From: DAOMOD01 sp964526035
Lineage (GTDB): Bacteria > Pseudomonadota > Gammaproteobacteria > Xanthomonadales > BPKI01
Length of the DNA: 12,773 bases
Reading direction: 5' to 3'
Assembly: GCA_964526035.1 (NCBI GenBank)
Contig: CAZGKE010000104.1
Location: 1 to 12,773, forward strand
Part shown: piece by piece, positions 1-5,845 of the stretch
Numbering within the stretch: the stretch's first letter is position 1
Layout: every line of letters begins with the position of its first letter
Notes under the pieces: model-generated
Database searches by the model: none
Told to the model about the DNA's origin: nothing
The model's input: only the letters and a program-made list of their open reading frames with translations
Program-made: the position numbers and the translations under genes

Positions 1-22
1 CGGAGGGAATAGCCCGTAAGGG

Positions 23-186
23 GGGCGCACACGATGTGCGCCCGTCTGGCGTCGGACCAGGGAGGGTCCGTCGACAGACCTCCGTAGGACCCGCGCGTAC
101 TTCCTGCACAGGAGGTGCAGGAAGCGCAACACCGGGGCGTCCTTCTCTTTGGTTACTTTCTCTTGGACGAGCAAGAGAAAGTGACC
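23..186. repeat. Cluster of four hairpins, xanthomonad-type intergenic repeat
   Basis: Four inverted repeats follow one another. They are 23-31/35-43 (9 bp, perfect, 3-base loop), 53-58/65-70 (6 bp, perfect), 100-109/115-124 (10 bp, perfect, 5-base loop) and 151-165/172-186 (14 of 15 pairs, 6-base loop). The only non-pair in the last one is T154/G183, which is a G-U wobble in a plus-strand RNA. No convincing gene covers this stretch. The text around 141-194 resembles, from memory, a repeat often seen between genes in Lysobacter and relatives, where it gives rise to spurious small ORFs. The hairpins are seen directly. The family assignment is recall. The left end may lie outside the window. 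Confidence 0.6.
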
Positions 187-308
187 CGGCCGCCGGGAGG
201 CGGACGGAATAAATGTCATGGATGACACAAACAAACCCCGCCGCAAGGCGGGCATTCCTTATGGGATGCCGACCGACCTCGCGCGCGCGCGAAAGTGACC
301 CGGCCGCC
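177..308. repeat. 18-bp direct repeat (177-194 and 291-308)
   Basis: The 18-base string GAAAGTGACCCGGCCGCC occurs exactly at 177-194 and again at 291-308. The first copy is the right edge of the large hairpin at 151-186. The second has no matching left arm, so it looks like a remnant of a second copy of the same repeat. A GC-alternating run lies at 281-290 just before the second copy. Confidence 0.55.
224..252 (-). terminator. Probable intrinsic terminator of the pssA-mlaF operon
   Basis: Bases 237-242 and 247-252 form a perfect 6-bp GC stem around a 4-base loop. Read on the minus strand the stem is followed by GTTTGTTTGTG, a T-rich tail. It lies about 95 bases beyond the mlaF stop codon and is in the right orientation to end that transcript. 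A second hairpin at 251-258/263-270 (8 pairs, one of them G-T) overlaps its arm by two bases, so only one of the two can form at a time. Confidence 0.55.
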
Positions 309-345
309 AGGCCGACAACCCCGGAACGGGAATCCGACGACCCCG

Positions 346-1179
346 TCACAACTCCTCCTCCGTCAATCGCCGCAGGTACTCGTCGACATTCACCTCGACC
401 TCCCGCGGCCGGCGGTTCAGCAGGTCCTGGATGCGCTCGTTGGTGCTTTCGCGTACTTCGTCGACGCTGCCGGTCAACAGCACCCGGCCCTGGTCGAGCA
501 CGGTGATCGAGTCGGCAATCTTGAAGGCGGAATCAAGCTCATGGGTGACCACCACGATGGTCATGCGCAGGGCGTCGCGAAGACGCAGAATCAACTCGTC
601 GAGTTCTGCCGACACCACCGGATCGAGACCCGCCGACGGTTCGTCGAAGAACAGCAGGCGCGGATCCATGACGATGGCGCGCGCCAGCGCGGCGCGCTTC
701 ACCATGCCGCCGGAAAGCTGGCTCGGCATCAGGTCCTGGAAGCCTCCGAGATTGACCACCTCGAGCTTCAGGCGACTCATGATGCGAACCGTGTTTTCGT
801 CGAGGTTGGTGTGCTCGCGAAGCGGCAGGGCCACGTTGTCGCCCACCGTCATCGAAGTGAACAGAGCGCCGCTCTGGAAGGACACCCCCATCTTGCGGCG
901 CAGCGCGAGCAGTTCCGCGGGGCTGGCCCTGGTCAGCTCCATGCCGAGGATGCGCACCGATCCGGCGGCCGGACGGATCAGGCCGAGCAGGTGCCTGAGC
1001 AGGGTGCTCTTGCCGGAGCCCGATCCCCCCATGATCACGCGGATCTCCCCGGAGCGGACCGTGAAGTCGACGCCGTGCAGGATCTTGCGCCGGCCGAACC
1101 AGGCGTCGAGGCCGTGAACCTCGATCAGCGGCGCGCCGAGTTCGCGCGCCGGGTCCGAAAAGTAGGCTTCGGTAGTCAT
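346..1179 (-). CDS. mlaF: MlaF-type lipid ABC transporter ATPase
   Basis: This 277-residue protein is the cytoplasmic ATPase of an Mla-type phospholipid transporter and would power the MlaE permease encoded just before it. Visible motifs are Walker A GGSGSGKST (51-59), the Q-loop at Q102, the signature LSGGM (155-159), Walker B LLFFDEP (175-181) and the H-loop His213. The C-terminal tail after about residue 255 ends in acidic EEEL; in the E. coli protein the tail takes part in dimer and MlaB contacts. The start at 1179 gives an ATGA overlap with the mlaE stop; longer in-frame starts would run deep into mlaE. No clear ribosome site precedes it, so translation is probably coupled. The family is clear. 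Whether the substrate is phospholipid, and in which direction it moves, is inferred. No MCE-domain gene follows. Confidence 0.93.
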   Translation of the reverse strand: MTTEAYFSDPARELGAPLIEVHGLDAWFGRRKILHGVDFTVRSGEIRVIMGGSGSGKSTLLRHLLGLIRPAAGSVRILGMELTRASPAELLALRRKMGVSFQSGALFTSMTVGDNVALPLREHTNLDENTVRIMSRLKLEVVNLGGFQDLMPSQLSGGMVKRAALARAIVMDPRLLFFDEPSAGLDPVVSAELDELILRLRDALRMTIVVVTHELDSAFKIADSITVLDQGRVLLTGSVDEVRESTNERIQDLLNRRPREVEVNVDEYLRRLTEEEL

Positions 1180-1973
1180 CGATTGAGGAAGAAGCTGAAC
1201 AGCATGTCGGCGACCACGATGAAGCTGATCGACAGCACCACCGCGCGGGTGGTCGCGCGGCCGACACCCTCGGCGCCGCCGCTGACCGCGAATCCGGTGC
1301 TGACGCCGATCAGGGTGATGAGCATGGCGAACACGACGCTTTTCGACAGGCCCTCCCACAGATCGCGCGGATCGAGCAGCTGCAGCGTCTGCGAAAGATA
1401 GGCGCCGACGCTCATTTCAAGGAAAGGGCTGGCATACAGGGCGGCGCCAAGCAGCGCCACGCCGTTGGCGATCATGGTCAGCGCCGGCACCATGATCAGC
1501 ATGGCGATCAGCGCCGGCGCCACCAGGTAACGGACCGGCTCGACGCCGATCACTGCCAGCGCATCAACTTCCTGCGAGACCTGCATGGAGCCGATGCGTG
1601 CCGCCAGCGAAGATCCGGTACGTCCGGCCACCAGGATGGCGGTGATCAATGCCCCGAACTCGCGGGTGACCGACTTGGCGACCGCCATGATCACCTGGCT
1701 CTCGGCGCCGAACTCACCGAGCGCGGCGATGAACTGGATGCCGAGCATCACGCCGATGGTGAAACTGAGCATGGCGACGATGGGTATGGCATCGACGCCG
1801 ACCTGGCGCATCTGCTCGAACACGGCGCTCAGGCGCACCGGCTGGCCATGGCGCCAGCCGAGGAAGATGAAGTAGAGGCTTTCCGCCAGCAGCATGCCGG
1901 CGTAGCCCAGACCGGAAACCGACTGTACGGTTCGGCGACCGATCCCGGCGATGAAATCAGCGGCGCGGGTCAT
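1176..1973 (-). CDS. mlaE: MlaE-type lipid ABC transporter permease
   Basis: This 265-residue inner-membrane permease belongs to the MlaE/YrbE family, close to the usual length of about 260. The family hallmark region is plain: GRTGSSLAARIGSM (117-130) followed by EVDAL (135-139) and PVRYLVAP (146-153). Hydrophobic segments lie near 63-85, 105-120, 145-182, 212-232 and 245-263. In the known complex MlaE pairs with MlaF (ATPase), MlaB (STAS) and MlaD (MCE ring) to move phospholipid between the inner and outer membranes. Here the STAS gene lies 12 bases upstream and mlaF overlaps by 4 bases downstream, so three of the four subunits are encoded in order. The ATG at 1973 has only a weak GA-rich stretch before it. 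Confidence 0.93.
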   Translation of the reverse strand: MTRAADFIAGIGRRTVQSVSGLGYAGMLLAESLYFIFLGWRHGQPVRLSAVFEQMRQVGVDAIPIVAMLSFTIGVMLGIQFIAALGEFGAESQVIMAVAKSVTREFGALITAILVAGRTGSSLAARIGSMQVSQEVDALAVIGVEPVRYLVAPALIAMLIMVPALTMIANGVALLGAALYASPFLEMSVGAYLSQTLQLLDPRDLWEGLSKSVVFAMLITLIGVSTGFAVSGGAEGVGRATTRAVVLSISFIVVADMLFSFFLNR

Positions 1974-1985
1974 CGCCGGGGTGCC

Positions 1986-2318
1986 CTACTCCGCCGCCCG
2001 CGCTGCATCCAGGTCAGCATAGATCGGAAATACCCGGTCCAGCCGAGCCAGCTCCAGCACCGACTTCACCGGCGCACTGACCGCCAGCAGCGCGAAGCGC
2101 TGGCCCTTGGCCCGGGAATTCTGGAACCCTTCGACCAGGGCAGCAATGCCCGAGGAATCGATATAGGTGACCCCGGCCATGTCCACACCCACGCCGCCGC
2201 CCTCCTTCAGCGCGTCGAGGATGGCGCGACGCAAATCCTGCGACCAGGACAGGTCGACCTCTCCGCTTACCCGGACGACATGGAAATCGTCATGCCACTG
2301 GCTGTCGAGCCCGTTCAT
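1986..2318 (-). CDS. STAS protein, MlaB-like / anti-sigma factor antagonist type
   Basis: This is a 110-residue single STAS domain. The SpoIIAA/RsbV-type phosphorylation motif is intact: YIDSSG at 52-57, with Ser56 aligning with the phosphorylated serine of SpoIIAA and RsbV. Its position next to mlaE and mlaF matches MlaB, the STAS subunit that binds MlaF and is needed for transporter activity. Its other neighbour is a phosphatase/kinase fusion of the type that acts on such serines. Both roles may therefore be combined. The ATG at 2318 has a strong ribosome site, GAGGGGAG, about 3 to 10 bases upstream and overlaps the stop of the previous gene (ATGA). A longer in-frame reading to 2459 would only add Arg-rich shadow sequence. 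The STAS family is certain; the partner is inferred. Confidence 0.88.
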   Translation of the reverse strand: MNGLDSQWHDDFHVVRVSGEVDLSWSQDLRRAILDALKEGGGVGVDMAGVTYIDSSGIAALVEGFQNSRAKGQRFALLAVSAPVKSVLELARLDRVFPIYADLDAARAAE

Positions 2319-4003
2319 TGCTCCCCTCTCCTTACCGCGGCGCTGCCCAGCCGCTTGCTCATGCTCAATATATTGCCTTCGCCGGCGCTTGCCGGCGTCA
2401 GCTTCCAGTCGTCCATCAACGCGTCGATGAAATTGACGCCGAGCCCGCCCGGCCGGCACTCAGCCAGGTCGCGCGGCTTCACGCTCGCCGGGTCGACCGG
2501 CGGCGCCCAATCCCTCAATACGAAGTCCAGCCGGCCATCGCGGACATCGACGCGCAGCGACATGTCGCCCCCCCCGCACCCACCATAGGCATGACGGATG
2601 ACATTGCAAGCGGCTTCGTGCACCGCCAGCACCAGCTGCTCGCGCAGCTCCTGACCAACCCCTGCCTGGTCCAGCGCCCGCCCCAGCTGCTCGCGCAGGT
2701 CGCGCAGGGCATCGGCATGCGCGGGCGCGCGCCAGTCGAGAAGCGCGCTTTCGGAGGCGCGGTCCTCGATCAGCATCAGCGTGGTGTCGTCGGCGAGTGC
2801 GGCCTGTCTGAGTTCGGCGATGATGGCACGCAGCCGCGCCTCGGGCAGCAGCTGTGCGTGACGCGCGATCATGGCCTTGACCCCCGCGATGCCGATCACC
2901 TCGGCGCGCTCGTCGCGCACGTCGGTGACGCCGTCGGAAAACAGGTACATGCTGGCGCCCTTCAGCTCCGCGCTCTGGCTGGGGAAAGCCATGCCTGGGA
3001 GGATACCGAGCGGCGGCGCCTCGGCCGGGTGCTCGTCGACCCGTCCGTCACCATGCTGCACCAGAAGCGGCGGGAAGCCGGCGTTGGACCAGATCGCGCG
3101 CTGCGTGCCGGGATCGTAGTAGCCGGCCACCGCGCAGACGAACATGCCCCCGGTCACCCACCCGCCGATCTCGTCATTGACGCGCGCCAGCCACGCCTCG
3201 GGCGAGAGCATGTCGAGTCCCGCCCAGCGCAGCAGGCTGGCGGTCCGCACCATCAGGAATGCGGCGTCGAGACCCTTGCCGGAGACGTCGCCGACAACGA
3301 AGGCGATGCGTCCGTCGGGCAGGTCGAAGTAGTCGTAGAAGTCCCCGGAAATTTCCCGCGCCGGGAGGTTCAGCGCCAGCAGCGGGTAGCCGTCGCGACG
3401 GCGCTTGGGCAGCAGTGAGCGCTGCAGGCGGCGCGCCAGGGTGAGCTCTCTCTTGATGCGGTTCTGCTCGATGAGGTCCTGCGCCAGCGTGGCGTTGTTC
3501 AAGGCCAGCGCGGTCGGCGCGGCGAGCAGGCGCAGCACGTCACGGTCGTTGTCGCCGAACAGTCCGCCAGCGCGCTTGTTCAGCACCTGGATGACTCCGA
3601 TCGGCCCGCGCGCAGTGGACAGGGGCGCGCACAGAATGGAGCGCGTGACGAAGCCGGTATGGCGGTCGATCTGCCCGGTGAAATCGGGATCCTCGCGTAC
3701 GTCGCGCACCAGCTGCGGCGCGTTTTCGGACAGGGTGCGGCCGACCACGCCCTGGTTGACGGGAATCTTCAGGCCGCTGACATCGGCGGGACCTGCGCAG
3801 GCGCGGCACACCAGGAACTCGCCTCTGTCGTCGACCAGGAACAGCGAGGCGGCTTCAGCCTCCATGTAGTCGACGATGCGAACGACCGCCTCGCGCAGGG
3901 TCTGTTCCAGATCCAGCGACAGCGCCAGCGCCTCGCTGAGATCGGCAAGCTGCGTCAACAGCTCGCGGGGAAAGCCACCTGCGGTGAGCCCCGGTGCGTT
4001 CAC
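2315..4003 (-). CDS. GAF - PP2C/SpoIIE phosphatase - RsbW-like kinase fusion
   Basis: This 562-residue soluble regulator has three domains. A GAF sensor covers about 25-172. A PP2C-type SpoIIE/RsbU phosphatase covers about 203-414, with metal-site motifs REISGDFYD (216-224), VGDVSGKG (237-244), SDGVTD (356-361) and ADDTTL (404-409). An RsbW/SpoIIAB-type HATPase covers about 423-553, with HEAACN (462-467), DWAPPVDP (498-505) and GGLGV (519-523). A helical linker (about 168-195) joins GAF and phosphatase. In partner switches the phosphatase and the kinase act in opposite directions on a STAS serine, and the next gene encodes exactly such a STAS protein. The chosen start is GTG at 4003, which makes a GTGA overlap with the pssA stop; an ATG at 4069 would add 22 Arg/Ala-rich residues inside pssA and looks less likely. 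The ligand of the GAF domain cannot be told. Confidence 0.88.
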   Translation of the reverse strand: MNAPGLTAGGFPRELLTQLADLSEALALSLDLEQTLREAVVRIVDYMEAEAASLFLVDDRGEFLVCRACAGPADVSGLKIPVNQGVVGRTLSENAPQLVRDVREDPDFTGQIDRHTGFVTRSILCAPLSTARGPIGVIQVLNKRAGGLFGDNDRDVLRLLAAPTALALNNATLAQDLIEQNRIKRELTLARRLQRSLLPKRRRDGYPLLALNLPAREISGDFYDYFDLPDGRIAFVVGDVSGKGLDAAFLMVRTASLLRWAGLDMLSPEAWLARVNDEIGGWVTGGMFVCAVAGYYDPGTQRAIWSNAGFPPLLVQHGDGRVDEHPAEAPPLGILPGMAFPSQSAELKGASMYLFSDGVTDVRDERAEVIGIAGVKAMIARHAQLLPEARLRAIIAELRQAALADDTTLMLIEDRASESALLDWRAPAHADALRDLREQLGRALDQAGVGQELREQLVLAVHEAACNVIRHAYGGCGGGDMSLRVDVRDGRLDFVLRDWAPPVDPASVKPRDLAECRPGGLGVNFIDALMDDWKLTPASAGEGNILSMSKRLGSAAVRRGEQ

Positions 4004-4797
4004 TCCTGCCCGCCGCCCTCGCCGCGAGAGGAAGACTCGCGGCGCGGACGCCGCCGCCGCAGGCCCCATAGCGTCAGGATGGGCCCCGACAGCACGTAGG
4101 TAACGCCGATGGCCAGCAGCACGCGCGGAGGGTCAATGGCCAGCAGGACGAAGATGCCGACCACCAGCGGAATCCAGATGAAGGGAACGCGATCGGCCAG
4201 AGGCAGCGACTTGAAGCTGTAGTAACGGATCCGGCTGACCATCAACAGGCCCACGATCACCGTCAGCGCGAGAGCCAGGGGCGCCACATCGGCCCCCGCG
4301 TACTGCGAGTCGGCCAGGGTCCACACGAAAGCCATCATCAGTCCCGCCGCCGCCGGGCTGGCAAGCCCCTGGAAGTAGCGCTTGTCGATCACGCCGACCT
4401 GCGTATTGAAGCGTGCCAGCCTGAGCGCCGCGCAGGCCGCGTAGAGGAACGCCGCAGCCCAGCCGACCTTGCCCCAGGTTGGCCCCAGGTCGCGCAGCAG
4501 GGACAGCGACCAGGCGTACATGACCAGCGCCGGCGCCATGCCGAAGCTCACCAGGTCGGCGAGGCTGTCGTACTGCACGCCAAACTCGGTCTGGGTGCCG
4601 GTCATGCGTGCGATGCGGCCATCCAGTCCATCCAGTATCCCGGCCACGAAGACGGCGATGGCGGCATCGATGTACTGCCCCTGCATCGCAGCGATGATGG
4701 CGTAGAATCCGGCGAAGAGCCCGCCCGTGGTGAACAGGTTGGGCAGCAGGAAAATCCCGCGATGCGGTCGCCGCGGTTCGCTCTCCGGGGCGCTCAT
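4000..4797 (-). CDS. pssA: CDP-diacylglycerol-serine O-phosphatidyltransferase
   Basis: This 265-residue inner-membrane enzyme joins CDP-diacylglycerol and L-serine to give phosphatidylserine and CMP, the step leading to phosphatidylethanolamine. The CDP-alcohol phosphotransferase signature is complete at 56-81, with D56, D59-G60, A63-R64, G73, D77 and D81. Several membrane segments follow, and the C-terminus is Arg-rich, as in the type II PssA family. The later region keeps RLARFN (126-131). It is the first gene of the minus-strand operon, and its stop overlaps the GTG of the phosphatase/kinase gene. The ATG at 4797 has no Shine-Dalgarno sequence and may be leaderless. PgsA is the main alternative, but the GLASPAAAG and RFNTQ text fits PssA. 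Confidence 0.93.
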   Translation of the reverse strand: MSAPESEPRRPHRGIFLLPNLFTTGGLFAGFYAIIAAMQGQYIDAAIAVFVAGILDGLDGRIARMTGTQTEFGVQYDSLADLVSFGMAPALVMYAWSLSLLRDLGPTWGKVGWAAAFLYAACAALRLARFNTQVGVIDKRYFQGLASPAAAGLMMAFVWTLADSQYAGADVAPLALALTVIVGLLMVSRIRYYSFKSLPLADRVPFIWIPLVVGIFVLLAIDPPRVLLAIGVTYVLSGPILTLWGLRRRRPRRESSSRGEGGGQE

Positions 4798-4831
4798 CGG
4801 CGGATATTGCGGGCAGTCGACATGGGTTCAA
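4798..4831 (-). promoter_or_regulatory. Candidate pssA promoter, possibly leaderless
   Basis: On the minus strand TTGAAC (4831-4826) is followed after 16 bases by CAATAT (4809-4804), then six bases, then the pssA ATG. With this spacing transcription would begin at the start codon itself, which agrees with the absence of a ribosome site. A 6-bp inverted repeat GGGTTC/GAACCC (4824-4829/4841-4846) covers the -35 element and could be an operator. The -10 match is poor, so this is tentative. The rest of the 122-base divergent gap, to 4919, must also hold the promoter of the DUF4124 gene. TTGTAC (4858-4863) with TACAGA (4881-4886) is a weak candidate for it. Confidence 0.3.
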
Positions 4832-4919
4832 AGTGTACCCGAACCCGGTCAGGCCACTTGTACATGCATGCACTCGGTGCTACAGAGCACATCAGGCACC
4901 CCCGAAGGAGTCGTATCCC

Positions 4920-5363
4920 ATGGTCCGAGCACTCGCCATCCTTGTCCTGACGCTCTGCATGGCCGTGGCCGCGCAGGCAACGCGCTTTTACAAGTGGGTC
5001 GACGAGGACGGCGTCGTCCATTACTCCGACACCCGCCCCGATCACGAGCGCTACGAACAGCTCGACGTTCGCGAGCCGCCCTCGCTCGAGGACGAACTGG
5101 AAGCCGCCGGAATCGACCCATCCGAGGAGGACCCTGCGCTGGCAAAAACTGAAGCAGCAGCAGCCGCGGAACGCGCCGCGCAGGAGGCGCGTCGGACCAG
5201 CTGCACCAATGCGCGAACCACCCTCAGTGAACTGACCAGCAACGAGAACGTGGCGATGGACCTAGACGGGGACGGCAGCCTGGAAACCCTCAACGAGATC
5301 CAGCGACAGGCGCAAATCCAGGTGTACAGGTCCCAGGTCGCGCAGTTCTGCACGGACGATTGA
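4920..5363 (+). CDS. Secreted DUF4124 protein
   Basis: This 147-residue protein begins with a typical signal peptide (residues 1 to about 20, ending in AAQA). A DUF4124 motif follows at once: FYKWVDEDGVVHYSDTRP, about residues 23-40. The middle (about 50-95) is acidic and then Ala/Glu-rich and probably helical. Two cysteines, in RTSCTN and in QFCTDD at the C-terminus, could form a disulfide in the periplasm. The phrase DLDGDGSLE resembles an EF-hand-like calcium loop. The ATG at 4920 has GAAGGAG nine bases upstream; an upstream in-frame start at 4833 would place non-signal sequence before the signal peptide. DUF4124 has no agreed function. A second family member follows. Confidence 0.85.
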   Translation: MVRALAILVLTLCMAVAAQATRFYKWVDEDGVVHYSDTRPDHERYEQLDVREPPSLEDELEAAGIDPSEEDPALAKTEAAAAAERAAQEARRTSCTNARTTLSELTSNENVAMDLDGDGSLETLNEIQRQAQIQVYRSQVAQFCTDD

Positions 5364-5394
5364 GGCCGTGCTGCAGCGGCGTTCGTCGGGCCGT

Positions 5395-5673
5395 ATGCGC
5401 CCCGCAGTGTGGTGGATACTGCTGACGGCAGGTGCCGCGGTGGCGGCCGGCTGGGGCTGGTGGCGGTTTGCGCCGGACACCCTGCCGGAGATCGCCCGGC
5501 CCTATCTGCCGGCCTCACCCGAGGCCAATCCGCCGCTCTATCGTTGGCGTGACGATCAGGGCAGGGTGCATGTCACCGACCGGCCGCCGCAGGATGATCG
5601 GCCCTACGAGACCTTGCGCTACGACCCGGACACCAATGTGGTTCCGACCCTGGACGGCCGCCCGCGCGAATAG
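5395..5673 (+). CDS. Membrane-anchored DUF4124 protein
   Basis: This protein of about 92 residues has one N-terminal membrane segment (WWILLTAGAAVAAGWGWW) and then a DUF4124 motif, LYRWRDDQGRVHVTDRPP. It ends with a PYETLRYDPDTNVVPT stretch of the kind seen in these proteins. It lies 31 bases after the first DUF4124 gene and probably shares its transcript. The start is uncertain: ATG at 5395 is chosen because the membrane segment follows at once, while GTG at 5368 would add nine residues. Neither has a good ribosome site. The TAG stop forms the first base of the left arm of the large hairpin that follows. The function is unknown; its location is probably the inner membrane facing the periplasm. 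Confidence 0.75.
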   Translation: MRPAVWWILLTAGAAVAAGWGWWRFAPDTLPEIARPYLPASPEANPPLYRWRDDQGRVHVTDRPPQDDRPYETLRYDPDTNVVPTLDGRPRE

Positions 5674-5760
5674 GTTTTCTGTGGAAGGGGCCTCAGCCCC
5701 GACCGTTGCGGCCCATGCAAACGTGGCGCGTCGGGACTGAGGCCCCTCCCACAGAAAACC
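5673..5760. repeat. REP-like long hairpin (31-bp arms)
   Basis: Arms 5673-5703 and 5730-5760 are inverted copies that match at 29 of 31 positions around a 26-base loop. The outer part contains GGTTTTCTGTGG and the inner part AGGGGCCTCAG. Both mismatches (5685/5748 and 5697/5736) are A-C on the plus strand, so they become G-U pairs in a minus-strand RNA, where the stem would be complete. The element resembles the REP-type palindromes of Xanthomonas and Lysobacter intergenic regions, which are thought to be moved by RAYT transposases; none is in the window. It may also act as a 3' stabiliser or terminator for the DUF4124 transcript, although no T-tract follows. Confidence 0.8.
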
Positions 5761-5769
5761 GACGCCCTG

Positions 5770-5790
5770 CCCTGCTCCCTGCTCCCTGCT
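5770..5790. repeat. 7-bp tandem repeat (CCCTGCT x3)
   Basis: Three perfect copies of CCCTGCT lie in a C-rich, pyrimidine-biased strand just upstream of proS. Partial copies flank it (CCCTGC at 5765-5770 and CTCCCC after 5790). It is a simple repeat, and its length could vary between strains. Confidence 0.7.
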
Positions 5791-5811
5791 CCCCGCCCCC
5801 CGCTTTCCCGC

Positions 5812-5817
5812 TAGAAT
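5812..5817 (+). promoter_or_regulatory. Candidate -10 element of proS
   Basis: TAGAAT matches TATAAT at five of six positions and lies 28 bases before the proS ATG. No TTGACA-like -35 sequence stands at the right distance; the position falls in the C-rich repeat. There is no clear ribosome site before the ATG at 5846. Confidence 0.4.
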
Positions 5818-5845
5818 CGACGGTTTTCCCCATCGCCTTCCGATC

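Noticed and set aside
213..506. Small plus-strand protein of 97 residues
   Set aside because: It starts in the terminator and repeat region and runs into the antisense of mlaF; its composition is Arg/Pro-rich shadow text.
295..1401. Long open frame on the plus strand opposite mlaF and mlaE
   Set aside because: It lies antisense to two clear transporter genes; its His/Arg/Gln-rich text shows no domain and is a shadow of GC-rich codons.
2318..3418. Long open frame on the plus strand opposite the phosphatase/kinase gene
   Set aside because: It is antisense to intact PP2C and HATPase motifs and has no recognisable domain of its own.
4004..4069. Longer start of the phosphatase/kinase gene at 4069
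   Set aside because: It would add 22 Arg/Ala-rich residues inside pssA; GTG at 4003 gives the same 4-base overlap as other junctions.
5765..5795. Possible CRISPR repeats
   Set aside because: The units are 7 bases and contiguous with no spacers, so this is a simple repeat.
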